From a virus, in IMG/VR virus record IMGVR_UViG_3300022745_000017, positions 124,001-188,000 of that record: DNA of 64,000 bases. One strand, 5' to 3'. Positions 15,277-23,320 of the stretch are shown one piece after another. The position numbers and the translations under genes were made by a program. Numbering within the stretch: the first letter of the stretch is position 1; each line of letters begins with the position of its first letter. The notes under the pieces were generated by a model that ran no database searches, was not told where the DNA came from, and saw nothing but the letters and a program-made list of their open reading frames with translations.

Positions 15277-15654
15277 ATGACACACCACGCAGCAGTATAT
15301 GAGATCACCGGATTCTTTGATGGTCAGCTGGACGGTGTAGTGGATTTTGCAGGGCTCACAGCCCTGCAAAATCCAGCACTGTTAGCAGCCGGCTTGAAAG
15401 CCGGCACAGCGGCTTGTGGCCGCACAGAGAAGGCCCTGTGGGCCATCGCCCTCAAGGAGGGTAGACTGTACCTCACCGTGGCGGGTGAGGTCGCCCAGCT
15501 AACCAAGGAGACGTGGCCTCCGGTTATCTGGGCGGTTAGTGAGCATCTGGCTCCGATCCCGCCGGAAGGCGTGGTTGGGCCGGATGTCTTTGAAGATATC
15601 TGGCACCGCATCGGTGCTCCAGTTATCGAAGGAGGGCAACATGTTCTCCATTGA
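15277..15654 (+). CDS. Hypothetical protein with pseudoknot leader (125 aa)
   Basis: The start is ATG 15277, seven bases after GGAG; the TTG at 15271 is rejected. The alanine- and glycine-rich soluble protein has GC-rich codons. Inside the gene, TTTTGCAGGGCT and AGCCCTGCAAAA (about 15345-15373) form a strong internal inverted repeat. The family is not recognised. It overlaps the next gene by 14 bases. Confidence 0.75.
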   Translation: MTHHAAVYEITGFFDGQLDGVVDFAGLTALQNPALLAAGLKAGTAACGRTEKALWAIALKEGRLYLTVAGEVAQLTKETWPPVIWAVSEHLAPIPPEGVVGPDVFEDIWHRIGAPVIEGGQHVLH

Positions 15655-16072
15655 TAACTGGACAGCAGAGCAGCTAAAGGATGCTGCTCTGCTGAAGGCG
15701 GGAGTGTTGTGGGAAGGCTTCTGCAAAGAGCCTCCCACAATACCGACCACCTGGCGACACGGTTGGGAGATCAAGTCAATCTTGATCCCCGGCCAGCAAG
15801 ACCCGGCCGGTGCTGAGAAGTACAGACTGGTCATAAAGCCCAAGTCTGCTGAGAACAGGCAGATTTGGCAACAAGGCCAGGTGGACTTCTTTGCTAAGCG
15901 GGGCTTCACGCCAGCGCAAGCAAAGCACCTGGCCACTAGCCGGTGGCCCTGTAAGCACGAGCTGGCTGAGGCCACTGTCAAGTACCTGCGCACCGGCAGG
16001 ATCAGCTCTTGCCTGAACCAGCGAAAAGCAGAGCTGGTCAAGCGGCTCTGTAAGGAGCTCGCTGTTTTATAA
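15641..16072 (+). CDS. Hypothetical protein (143 aa)
   Basis: The start at ATG 15641 follows GGAGGG and lies within the end of the previous gene. The product is basic and tryptophan-containing, with a lysine/arginine-rich C-terminal half that could bind nucleic acid. No family is recognised. Confidence 0.7.
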   Translation: MFSIDNWTAEQLKDAALLKAGVLWEGFCKEPPTIPTTWRHGWEIKSILIPGQQDPAGAEKYRLVIKPKSAENRQIWQQGQVDFFAKRGFTPAQAKHLATSRWPCKHELAEATVKYLRTGRISSCLNQRKAELVKRLCKELAVL

Positions 16073-16073
16073 A

Positions 16074-16126
16074 CCCACCGGTTAATCCCGGTGGGAGAAA
16101 AGACCTCAGGGCCTTTTCTTTTTTTT
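16074..16126 (+). terminator. Double hairpin terminator
   Basis: A CCCACCGG/CCGGTGGG stem (16074-16095) is followed by a second stem (16096-16119, AGAAAAG with CTTTTCT) and eight T residues. Confidence 0.9.
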
Positions 16127-16140
16127 GTATTCGTTTACAA

Positions 16141-16154
16141 TCACTTATTATCTA
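16141..16154 (+). promoter_or_regulatory. Second-class promoter-like motif TCACTTATTATCTA
   Basis: The same block recurs at 57914, and CACTTATTA recurs at 26018. It lies after a terminator and 23 bases before the next ATG, and its leader has no pseudoknot. Confidence 0.45.
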
Positions 16155-16176
16155 TTTGAGTTCAATAGGAGAAATC

Positions 16177-17190
16177 ATGAGTAAGCAAAAACCTTTCGAT
16201 GTCCGCATCATGCGTGGACTAATCATGTCCGAAGTCACTTTCGAGAAATCCACTAGGCATTGGGCCAGCTTTGATCAGCTGATCTTCAAATCAACCTGTG
16301 GTCGCACTTTCCGCTTGGGCACAGACGATTGCTCTGCACCCGAGCTCATCGACATCGTCGGTGATTTACAAGACTTGGTTGGGCATCCTCTTTTGCAAGC
16401 GGAGTCAGTGCAGTCTAAAGCAAAGCTGTCTAACCGCTACAAGTTCTCTCGTAAGAAGGCAGATACGCACACCAAGAGCATGTGGACTTACTATAAGTTT
16501 GCTACCATCAAAGGCCATGTGCATTTGCGCTGGTTAGGTGAGTCTGATTACTATTCGGTCGAGGTAGACTTTGTCGAACTCGTTGGCCTACAAGCAGCGC
16601 ATGACCACGAGGAAGTGGCTCACCTGCGGGCAAAGCTAGAGCAAAAACAAGCCGAAGAGAAGCCAGGTAAACCCATCTTGTCCATGTGCGAGAAGCTGGC
16701 CTTTTTCGGTTACTCAGAGCTAAACGCCTGTCTAACTGTAGCCCCTGGCTCCAGCTGTATGGTGGTCAACGACAAGTCCGGCAGCACTTACACCGGGGGT
16801 GGTGACTACTTTCACACTGCGGTCGTTATGGCTTTGATAGAGTACGGGTTTGCAGACCAGATATCCTCACTGAGCAAACCCTGCGCACTCAGTGAGTTGC
16901 TGCGCGATCACGTCATGCCACTACAAACCTTAGGCATCTCCCAAGTGCAATTGGAGATTAACCCACACCTCAACCCCAACCACATACTCACACTACCCGA
17001 GTACCTAGCCACCATTGACCCACCTATCACCGAGCAAGAATCATCTGACATCCAAGATGACAACTGTTTGTTCAAATTCACTCTACAATCTGTTTGGAAA
17101 GAACATCATGGAAAATCATTCTACGCAAGGTCAGCCCAGCTCGTCAGCCATAAAGCTGCCGACTACATTAGAGCAAGCACTAGCCATTAA
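16177..17190 (+). CDS. Hypothetical protein (337 aa)
   Basis: The start at ATG 16177 follows AGGAGA. The soluble protein has a lysine/glutamate-rich helical linker around residues 150-170. No known domain is recognised. Its last 83 bases overlap the start of the next gene in another frame. Confidence 0.75.
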   Translation: MSKQKPFDVRIMRGLIMSEVTFEKSTRHWASFDQLIFKSTCGRTFRLGTDDCSAPELIDIVGDLQDLVGHPLLQAESVQSKAKLSNRYKFSRKKADTHTKSMWTYYKFATIKGHVHLRWLGESDYYSVEVDFVELVGLQAAHDHEEVAHLRAKLEQKQAEEKPGKPILSMCEKLAFFGYSELNACLTVAPGSSCMVVNDKSGSTYTGGGDYFHTAVVMALIEYGFADQISSLSKPCALSELLRDHVMPLQTLGISQVQLEINPHLNPNHILTLPEYLATIDPPITEQESSDIQDDNCLFKFTLQSVWKEHHGKSFYARSAQLVSHKAADYIRASTSH

Positions 17191-17605
17191 GCACCTACGG
17201 GGTGGTGATAGTTATACCGCTATTTGTAAGAGGGCATACGAAGACATCATGGCATGGCATCTCATGCACATGAACACGTTCTACACGGCAAATAACCCAC
17301 CGCCTGATACTTGGATTTATGACATCGCTGCAAACAAAGACGATGTCATGCAAAAGCGCTACCACATCGATGTCCCACCTGACCTGCGACTGATGGCGAT
17401 ACGCGCGATTGCCAGTAGCTACCCGATTTACTTCGAGCACTTCACCCAAGAGAGCATGCTCGATGTCGATCCTGCGGCCTTGCAAAAGGTTATAGATAGC
17501 CTCCAAGAGTATGTCTATGGTAGCAATGACATCAACACGCTATGCAGCGCGATCTCTGTGCTAGAGACAACCATCGCTCAGATCTGCAGCCGGGCAAGTA
17601 AATAA
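17108..17605 (+). CDS. Hypothetical protein (165 aa)
   Basis: ATG 17108 follows GGAAAG inside the 3' end of the preceding gene, an unusually long overlap for this window. The product is helical and acidic with a short S/Q-rich N-terminus. No family is recognised. Confidence 0.7.
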   Translation: MENHSTQGQPSSSAIKLPTTLEQALAIKHLRGGDSYTAICKRAYEDIMAWHLMHMNTFYTANNPPPDTWIYDIAANKDDVMQKRYHIDVPPDLRLMAIRAIASSYPIYFEHFTQESMLDVDPAALQKVIDSLQEYVYGSNDINTLCSAISVLETTIAQICSRASK

Positions 17606-17629
17606 GCAAACCAGCTCAACATCTTTTAG

Positions 17630-17663
17630 AGCCACTCTAACCAGGGTGGCTACATTTTTCTTT
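17630..17663 (+). terminator. Hairpin with T-rich tail
   Basis: AGCCAC (17630-17635) pairs with GTGGCT (17646-17651), plus two inner pairs. ATTTTTCTTTT follows. The next Shine-Dalgarno (AGGAG) comes directly after, so it may be partial or regulated termination. Confidence 0.65.
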
Positions 17664-17675
17664 TAGGAGTTGCTC

Positions 17676-19355
17676 ATGAACCCGAAGCACCTGAATGCTC
17701 TTGGACATTTCTCATACATGATCTTTAGCCACACGCAGATATCCCTCACCTTGCGAGAAACAGCTGCTGTGGCCAAAGACCTAGCTGTTAATACCCATAG
17801 CGATAGCGATACAGTGGTGGCAGATCTCTTAGAAGGTCGTGATTGGGATACCTTTGAAAATCTGGAGACCTATGACGATGTCTTGGAAGGCATTCGACGC
17901 TCAGATATCTTGCAGTCTGTAGCGGACTACTACATCGCAGCGATTCCTGATGATAAGCTAGCTAAAAAGCTCTTAGCGTCATCAAAGCAATTCATCTGGG
18001 GAAGGGATCTACTCAGCGTCGAGCAGGTTCGCATTTTCCTCAGCTCTATTCGCCCTGCAAATCCAGAACCCAAAGTTCTCAACATTTACAAGATGGACTT
18101 GGCTCAGATAGATGGTATTTACTGCGGTCGTCCTTCCATCTATGGCAATCTCTACGGCACTAAGGAGTTTGGCCGTGGTAATGCAGTGGTGCTCCATCAA
18201 GACTACTTGCAAAAACACCCTAAGTACGTCGAGGACATTAAACCCGACCTAGAAGGGCAAAACCTCGTTTGCTTTTGTAAACCCAAAGCTTGCCACTGCG
18301 ATAACTTACTGACCGTCTGCAACACGCCCAAAACCGAGAACCGGCTCTCTAAGCTCGTTGTAGCTGAAAAGCTGATAGAGTCCAAGCCTACACGATCTCT
18401 TATCGACAAAATAGTCGAAGACACAATTGGCAACGACGATACATTTTGGAGGTGGATCAGAGAGTTACAAGATCAGGTCAAAAAGCTGGACTTCTACTCC
18501 AAGCCCTCGGAAAAGACTGAGAAAGTCAATCAAGCCCCGCCTAAGGCTAGCCTGGGTTATGAGGGCTTACAGTACGAGCAAGGCGCTTGGCACTACACTG
18601 GCAATGAAGTCGTCAAGGAGTGCCTGCGCCGACTCCATGACACGCCGTCCGGGATTCCTAAGCAGGAGTCTTACATGCCTCGGGTGTGGGAAGAGTTTCA
18701 AGCAATGGCAGGACAGAGAGCAGCAACGCAGCTTGCTTCGCCTAAGCCGTGTGACCCAGCCCAAACCCAGCAGGGTGGTTACTTGGTGGACATCACTGAG
18801 TCTCTGCCTAAGAACTACATTTATCTGCCACACGACAATAGTGTAGCAGTGAAAACAGCAGACCTGGTTTGGTCGATCCAGCCCCACGCCGCCGGATCTA
18901 AAGAGCGCTACGAAGCTCTTTGCCAGATCTTACCCAACAAGCTGCACCAAACCCAACACCCCTTGTCTATCATTGTGGACTGTGAGAAGCTCAGGAAGAC
19001 CTTTCCCAACGGTTGTATCTGGATTACTTACACTCCCAGTGAAATGACTGACAGCAACGTCAGCATTGTCAAAGCGGTCTGTGGTGATTTGGCAGTACCT
19101 AACAGCAAGCAACTCCAGGCCTACACTTTCTCGGTGACTTGGGAGCTATGGAAGCCCCACCAGCACAATGCCGACTTCTTAGCTGACCATGGCCTGTACC
19201 AAGCATGTCAAGCCATCGCTGACTGGATCGCCATTGTGACGGAGTACGCAGCCATCTCTCCGGAAGGTACACTGATGGAGATCGGTGTGCCGGCCAGACT
19301 CAATCTGGGCAAATGCACTGCTGACATGACCAATTGCGAAATCTCGGAGTTCTAA
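17676..19355 (+). CDS. DUF4326-containing multidomain protein (559 aa)
   Basis: The start at ATG 17676 follows AGGAG. Residues about 130-215 match DUF4326: a KVLNIYK strand, then YCGRPSIYGN, and the cysteine/histidine block CFCKPKACHCD. The rest, including a basic linker and a C-terminal domain with WSIQPH and WITYT segments, is not recognised. DUF4326 is common in phages and its activity is not settled as far as I know; the C-x-C/H pattern suggests metal binding. It is followed by an overlapping gene and lies three genes upstream of sspB in the same operon. Confidence 0.7.
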   Translation: MNPKHLNALGHFSYMIFSHTQISLTLRETAAVAKDLAVNTHSDSDTVVADLLEGRDWDTFENLETYDDVLEGIRRSDILQSVADYYIAAIPDDKLAKKLLASSKQFIWGRDLLSVEQVRIFLSSIRPANPEPKVLNIYKMDLAQIDGIYCGRPSIYGNLYGTKEFGRGNAVVLHQDYLQKHPKYVEDIKPDLEGQNLVCFCKPKACHCDNLLTVCNTPKTENRLSKLVVAEKLIESKPTRSLIDKIVEDTIGNDDTFWRWIRELQDQVKKLDFYSKPSEKTEKVNQAPPKASLGYEGLQYEQGAWHYTGNEVVKECLRRLHDTPSGIPKQESYMPRVWEEFQAMAGQRAATQLASPKPCDPAQTQQGGYLVDITESLPKNYIYLPHDNSVAVKTADLVWSIQPHAAGSKERYEALCQILPNKLHQTQHPLSIIVDCEKLRKTFPNGCIWITYTPSEMTDSNVSIVKAVCGDLAVPNSKQLQAYTFSVTWELWKPHQHNADFLADHGLYQACQAIADWIAIVTEYAAISPEGTLMEIGVPARLNLGKCTADMTNCEISEF

Positions 19356-19732
19356 TGAAACAACCTGACAAAATCATTCAAGCCACCATTTTCTCGACGT
19401 GCTACGTCGTTGTAGATGGTGAGACCCACCACCACGCAAACCTCGCTAACAAAGGCAGGCCCTACGATTACCTGGCTTCATGTCTAGAGATCGTTAGCGC
19501 CCGCTACCCTGGCCAGGTCATCAAGATCAATTGTGCCACGCGCACATTGGAGCTTCCATTTGTAGTGATCATCGCCCCCGACGAGATCACCGTTGACTAC
19601 ACTCCCGGCCACCAGCTAGAAAACAAAGTGACCCTCAAGCGAGACGAAGATCACCTCTTCAAAACCACTCGCATCCCGCAGCTCTATGACGCACTACAAA
19701 GCGCATGGAAAACCAGCTTGAAAAAGGACTGA
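19355..19732 (+). CDS. Hypothetical protein (125 aa)
   Basis: The ATG overlaps the last base of the previous stop (TAATG) behind CGGAG, so translation is coupled. The soluble alpha/beta-like product is not recognised. Confidence 0.75.
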   Translation: MKQPDKIIQATIFSTCYVVVDGETHHHANLANKGRPYDYLASCLEIVSARYPGQVIKINCATRTLELPFVVIIAPDEITVDYTPGHQLENKVTLKRDEDHLFKTTRIPQLYDALQSAWKTSLKKD

Positions 19733-19733
19733 T

Positions 19734-20108
19734 ATGAAACCCGATCACCCCGAGCTCATGACCAAAGGCGAGCTCGCTTACGATCAGCAGCTCCAAGAGT
19801 TCGCTGCCAAACTGAAGCCTGTGCACATCGAGCAGCTCTACTCACTCATCAAGAGCCGCCGCCCCATTGAAGATGGTTCTGTACTCAGCAAGTCTGCCCG
19901 TGATGATTTGTTGGAGATTGGCGCAATCAGTAAGGCCGTCTTCAATGGACAAGAAGGCTATCAGGTCTGCACCTACATGGGGGCTGAGCTGTTTCGCAAA
20001 GCTATGCACAAAGACGGCTTTGAAGCAGCGACGCTGGACAAGGCTATCGCTGAGTACAAAGCCCGCCACACGCCACCAGAAGACCAACCCATCTACTTCA
20101 CGGTTTAA
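19734..20108 (+). CDS. Hypothetical protein (124 aa)
   Basis: It starts one base after the previous stop with AAAAAGGA upstream. The product is a small, helical, acidic protein directly before sspB in the same operon, so it might be a partner or client of the adaptor. No family is recognised. Confidence 0.75.
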   Translation: MKPDHPELMTKGELAYDQQLQEFAAKLKPVHIEQLYSLIKSRRPIEDGSVLSKSARDDLLEIGAISKAVFNGQEGYQVCTYMGAELFRKAMHKDGFEAATLDKAIAEYKARHTPPEDQPIYFTV

Positions 20109-20119
20109 GGATACCAATC

Positions 20120-20548
20120 ATGTCACACAAGCAAGTCAATCCAGCCCCTTACCTGCAACGCGCCATTTACGAATGGTGCCTCGCGTCAGGTTTCACACCT
20201 CACGTCGCATTCATTGCGACACCGGAAATGGGTGTGCCCATGCAGTACGTCAAGGACAACGCTGTCGCGCTCAATGTGTTGCCCAGTGCGGTAAACAATC
20301 TGACTTGGGGCGACGATTACTTGGCATTCGAAGCTCGCTTCAATGGCCAAGCCCACCACATCGTCATCCCAGTTACCCACATCTTGAAGGTGTTTGCCAA
20401 AGAAACGGGTGAGGGCCTGGATTTCATCCCTGTCTTACAAGACCCGATTCCCTTCGCTACGCAATCCCCACCAACCGATCAGCCCCATCCGGGTGAAAAC
20501 CCCTCGACTACCAAACCCCGTCCTAAACTGACCCTCGTGAAAGGTTAA
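20120..20548 (+). CDS. sspB: SspB-like ClpXP adaptor (142 aa)
   Basis: The order of motifs follows bacterial SspB: PYLQRAIYEWCLASGFTPH at the N-terminus, then VPMQYVKDNAVALNV, AVNNLTWGDDYLAFEARFNG and IPVTHILKVFAKE. A flexible proline-rich linker follows, ending in PRPKLTLVKG. In E. coli SspB the substrate domain binds ssrA-tagged proteins and the C-terminal LRVVK (XB) motif docks on ClpX; LTLVK here fits that motif. A phage copy could deliver host or defence proteins to ClpXP or protect phage proteins. The Shine-Dalgarno is AAGGAT. The start and the full length match the family (about 130-165 aa). Confidence 0.88.
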   Translation: MSHKQVNPAPYLQRAIYEWCLASGFTPHVAFIATPEMGVPMQYVKDNAVALNVLPSAVNNLTWGDDYLAFEARFNGQAHHIVIPVTHILKVFAKETGEGLDFIPVLQDPIPFATQSPPTDQPHPGENPSTTKPRPKLTLVKG

Positions 20549-20550
20549 TC

Positions 20551-21306
20551 ATGGACCATCGCAATCCCTTAGGGGCCGCTCGTTTCATCCATACCGCCTA
20601 CGCACTCACCCACCCACTACAGTTTGCGTGGGAGCACGGTGAGCGTATCCACAAACTCTCCAAAGTCTGGGGTGCGTCAGCTAAAGACACTGTGGGCTAC
20701 CTCACAGAAGAAGCTATCAGTGTCTATGCGAACCACCCTGACACCAAGCAGCTGACCATTGCACACATTCAAAACCGCATGGCGCAGGAAATCTACACGA
20801 CTCTGGAGCGAAAAAGCGCTACTGAGTTCGAGTTCCTGGCGTTTTGCATCAACAAGTTTGAGTGCATGCCTGGTTTGGTGATGCGCCCCGGTGTCGTCGA
20901 ATGGGCTAAGCGTGCACAAGCCAACAAGACATCGCACCGCGTATCGATCCTGTCACCCAAATACCCCACCCTGAGCGACGATGACAAGCTCCGAAGTGTG
21001 CTGGTGATCGATGAGGAAGATGTCCATCTTACAGCCACCATCAGCCGCTTGGTGGAGACTTGCAACGAGTATGAGGTATGGCTCAGTTGCAAGACGATCG
21101 AAGCCTATGCCCAAGCTGTGACAGCTGCTATCGACTCTGGATCGGGGTTGCGAATAGCCCCGTGCTCCTTGAATTACGAATCCAACACCAGCAAAAGCTT
21201 TGTCCGTGCTAATCGCAATGGTGAGCTTAAAGGAGATTACACCACTGTAAGTGTCCGTATTCGAGACATCAACCCAGTCGGTAAGTTGTTGTTGCACTGG
21301 CAGTGA
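20551..21306 (+). CDS. Hypothetical protein (251 aa)
   Basis: It follows sspB by two bases with AAAGG upstream, so it is probably co-translated with it. The helical N-terminal half (about 1-110) may be a protein-interaction domain; the second half has beta-type segments. No family is recognised. Confidence 0.75.
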   Translation: MDHRNPLGAARFIHTAYALTHPLQFAWEHGERIHKLSKVWGASAKDTVGYLTEEAISVYANHPDTKQLTIAHIQNRMAQEIYTTLERKSATEFEFLAFCINKFECMPGLVMRPGVVEWAKRAQANKTSHRVSILSPKYPTLSDDDKLRSVLVIDEEDVHLTATISRLVETCNEYEVWLSCKTIEAYAQAVTAAIDSGSGLRIAPCSLNYESNTSKSFVRANRNGELKGDYTTVSVRIRDINPVGKLLLHWQ

Positions 21307-21312
21307 TAGTTA

Positions 21313-21337
21313 GTAGGTAGGTTAAAGACCTACCTGC
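21313..21337 (+). terminator. Hairpin after the sspB operon
   Basis: GTAGGTAGGT pairs with ACCTACCTGC over five bases (10 pairs including one wobble). There is no T run. Confidence 0.45.
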
Positions 21338-21370
21338 CGACATGTGGTTAACAAAATGTAGAGGATTACC

Positions 21371-21670
21371 ATGGCTGAAGAGCTGATCAAAAAGGTTACC
21401 CGAGACTTAAATGCAGCAGGATACGAACTCGTCGATGTACTCGATCCGAATAAACGATTCCTCATCCACCGCGTGGAAGACATAGTCGATCACCAGACAC
21501 TTAACGAGATAGATATGTGGCTATACACCAACGGTGTACACGGCGAGCTACCGCCTAAGCACATCGTTGATGGATTGACGCTTCTAGGTCTTACGGACTT
21601 TGAGCAGAGACGCTTTCATACTCTTAACGGCTTAAGCCACCTCAAAGTGTGGACTAAAATAAAGTCCTAA
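21371..21670 (+). CDS. Duplicated small protein A (99 aa)
   Basis: It starts after GAGGAT. It is a paralogue of the gene at 21819: AAGYEL.DVL.P.KR, a central HxxxNEID(M/E)xL segment, GELPPKH and FHTLNGL. The helical pattern would suit a small nucleic-acid or protein-binding fold, but no family is recognised. Confidence 0.75.
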   Translation: MAEELIKKVTRDLNAAGYELVDVLDPNKRFLIHRVEDIVDHQTLNEIDMWLYTNGVHGELPPKHIVDGLTLLGLTDFEQRRFHTLNGLSHLKVWTKIKS

Positions 21671-21680
21671 CGGTCCTTTA

Positions 21681-21714
21681 GCAGTGGTAGGCAGCTGGGA
21701 CTGCCTACCACTGC
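21681..21714 (+). terminator. 14-bp perfect hairpin
   Basis: GCAGTGGTAGGCAG (21681-21694) pairs with 21701-21714. CTATTTTTCTTC follows about 15 bases later. Confidence 0.65.
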
Positions 21715-21738
21715 GTATCTATTTGACTCTATTTTTCT

Positions 21739-21750
21739 TCAGTCACATAT
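21739..21750 (+). promoter_or_regulatory. Phage promoter-like motif TCAGTCACATAT
   Basis: A copy of the motif, preceded by TATTTTTCT. Confidence 0.55.
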
Positions 21751-21756
21751 GCTCTT

Positions 21757-21803
21757 AGTGAGTTGGTAATAATGCTAAGCTAACTTGTCTCATTCACTGC
21801 ATC
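21757..21803 (+). promoter_or_regulatory. Pseudoknot leader, copy 8
   Basis: Stem 1 pairs 21758-21767 with 21779-21788 using several G-U pairs. Stem 2 pairs ATGC (21772-21775) with GCAT (21799-21802), with an A-C mismatch where others pair. GGAG lies at 21806-21809. This is the weakest of the eight copies. Confidence 0.5.
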
Positions 21804-21818
21804 GAGGAGATTGATATC

Positions 21819-22166
21819 GTGACAATGATCAAACAGCACCCACAGGGTGACCTGATCACCCGTGCAACTCGTATTCTGGCTGCGGCTGGATACGAGCTCA
21901 GCGACGTGCTCAATCCGGCCAAACGGCCGAAAATCCTGCGGCTTTATGCCGTGGGCCACTCGACAGTTAAAGCTGTCGATGAACACCTACATGCCAGTGG
22001 CGTGTACGGGAAGTTGCCACCGAAGAAAGTGGCTGCTGCGTTGAGCAGCATGGGCCTCACCGAGGCCCAACAGCGCCACTTCCACACCTTGGGCGGCGTG
22101 AAGTGGCTTACAGAGCACCTCACGGTGCATGACTTGAATGGGGAGGACCAAAATGGCACTGTCTGA
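21819..22166 (+). CDS. Duplicated small protein B (115 aa)
   Basis: It starts at GTG 21819, nine bases after GGAG. It is a diverged duplicate of the gene at 21371 with GC-rich codons and its own pseudoknot leader. Shared blocks include AAAGYELSDVLNPAKRP, SGVYGKLPPKK and FHTLGGV. It overlaps the next frame by 14 bases. Confidence 0.75.
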   Translation: MTMIKQHPQGDLITRATRILAAAGYELSDVLNPAKRPKILRLYAVGHSTVKAVDEHLHASGVYGKLPPKKVAAALSSMGLTEAQQRHFHTLGGVKWLTEHLTVHDLNGEDQNGTV

Positions 22167-22425
22167 GAAAGAGATCTCCCAGGCTAAGGCCTGGGTGGAT
22201 GGCCTGCGTAACGAGGCCAAGTAGTCACTGCCGGAAGGCAGTGACTACAAGGACATGGCAGCCCATGTCCATGAGTACATCCAAATGGCCATGGAGCCTT
22301 TTGGATGGGACGACGAGCTGGTGGCTCGTCAGCCTGAAAAGGCTAAGCTGGCGACATGGGTGCTGAGCACCATGCCTGATGGGTACAATTGCCCACGCAG
22401 TTTCCTGGACTGGCTTAACGCCTGA
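22153..22425 (+). CDS. Small protein interrupted by an in-frame amber codon
   Basis: The frame starts at ATG 22153 behind GGAGGACC and runs 90 codons to TGA at 22423, with TAG at 22222-22224 (codon 24). Sequence on both sides looks coding: AKAWVDGLRNEAK before, then AHVHEYIQMAMEPFGWDDEL after. The TAG sits in the first bases of a perfect 12-bp hairpin. No good ribosome site lies directly before the second half. It may be two small genes, a nonsense mutant, or a readthrough gene. No family is recognised. Confidence 0.5.
22221..22248 (+). promoter_or_regulatory. 12-bp hairpin overlapping an amber codon
   Basis: GTAGTCACTGCC (22221-22232) pairs perfectly with 22237-22248 around GGAA. The TAG codon lies at 22222-22224. 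Confidence 0.75.
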
Positions 22426-22440
22426 TCCGGAGAAACTGCC

Positions 22441-22469
22441 AAAAGAGCCCGAGGACTCTTTTTTCTTTT
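22441..22469 (+). terminator. Rho-independent terminator
   Basis: AAAAGAG (22441-22447) pairs with CTCTTTT (22456-22462) and is followed by TTCTTTTC. Confidence 0.85.
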
Positions 22470-22478
22470 CTCTCTCAG

Positions 22479-22492
22479 CTAACATATTTTGA
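22479..22492 (+). promoter_or_regulatory. Promoter-like motif CTAACATATTTTGA
   Basis: A weak member of the motif family between the terminator and thyA, with a short unstructured leader. Confidence 0.35.
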
Positions 22493-22510
22493 CTGAACTA
22501 GGAGCTCATC

Positions 22511-23320
22511 ATGCAAATTCTCGCACAAGCTTACCAACACATCTTGGACAACGGCGTTGTCAAGACAGACCGCACTGGCACTGGCACGATCAGTGTCTTT
22601 GGTATGAACATGCGCTTTGACTTAGCCAAAGGCTTTCCGATTGTCACCACGAAGAAGGTTTTCTTCAAAGCCGTGGTACTAGAGCTGCTATGGTTTTTGC
22701 GCGGCGATAGCAACATCAACTGGCTCAAAGAGCGCGGTTGCAACATCTGGAATGAATGGGCTGATGCCAAGGGCGATCTTGGCCCTGTCTACGGTGTGCA
22801 GTGGCGCTCTTGGCCTTGTAACAACGGTAATACAATTGATCAAATCGCAGCTGTTATCCATCAACTCAAGCACACCCCTGATAGTCGCCGAATCATCGTG
22901 AGTGCTTGGAATGTCGGCCAACTCCACGAGATGGCTTTGATGCCATGCCACGCATTCTTTCAGTTTTACGTGACCCCAGCTACTGACACTAGCCGAGCCA
23001 AGCTCAGCTGTCAGCTCTATCAGCGCAGTGCAGACATGTTCCTGGGAGTGCCTTTCAACATCGCTAGCTACGCCCTGCTTGTGCACATGATCGCCCAGCA
23101 GGTGGATATGGATGTCGGTGAGTTCATCTGGACGGGTGGGGATTGTCACATCTACACCAACCACTTGGATCAAATCCGCCAGCAACTCTCTCGGGACCCA
23201 CTAGCCCTTCCCCAAATCAAGATCACCAAAAAGCAAGATATCAACAGCTACAACTTGGAAGACATCGAGTTGATCGGCTACGATCATTACCCCGCAATCA
23301 AAGCACCCGTCGCCGTATGA
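22511..23320 (+). CDS. thyA: Thymidylate synthase (269 aa)
   Basis: It converts dUMP to dTMP using methylene-tetrahydrofolate. The family signatures are clear: DRTGTGT near the N-terminus (dUMP phosphate arginine), [18 protein letters not shown], the catalytic cysteine C146 in [28 protein letters not shown], and HIYTNHLDQ. Length and cysteine position are as in E. coli ThyA. The start follows AGGAG. It ends in an ATGA overlap with the dihydrofolate reductase gene, its metabolic partner. Confidence 0.97.
   Translation: MQILAQAYQHILDNGVVKTDRTGTGTISVFGMNMRFDLAKGFPIVTTKKVFFKAVVLELLWFLRGDSNINWLKERGCNIWNEWADAKGDLGPVYGVQWRSWPCNNGNTIDQIAAVIHQLKHTPDSRRIIVSAWNVGQLHEMALMPCHAFFQFYVTPATDTSRAKLSCQLYQRSADMFLGVPFNIASYALLVHMIAQQVDMDVGEFIWTGGDCHIYTNHLDQIRQQLSRDPLALPQIKITKKQDINSYNLEDIELIGYDHYPAIKAPVAV

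Noticed and set aside
15345-15373. Inverted repeat TTTTGCAGGGCT/AGCCCTGCAAAA as a terminator
   Set aside because: It lies inside the coding region of the gene at 15277 and has no T run; it was kept only as a note on that gene.
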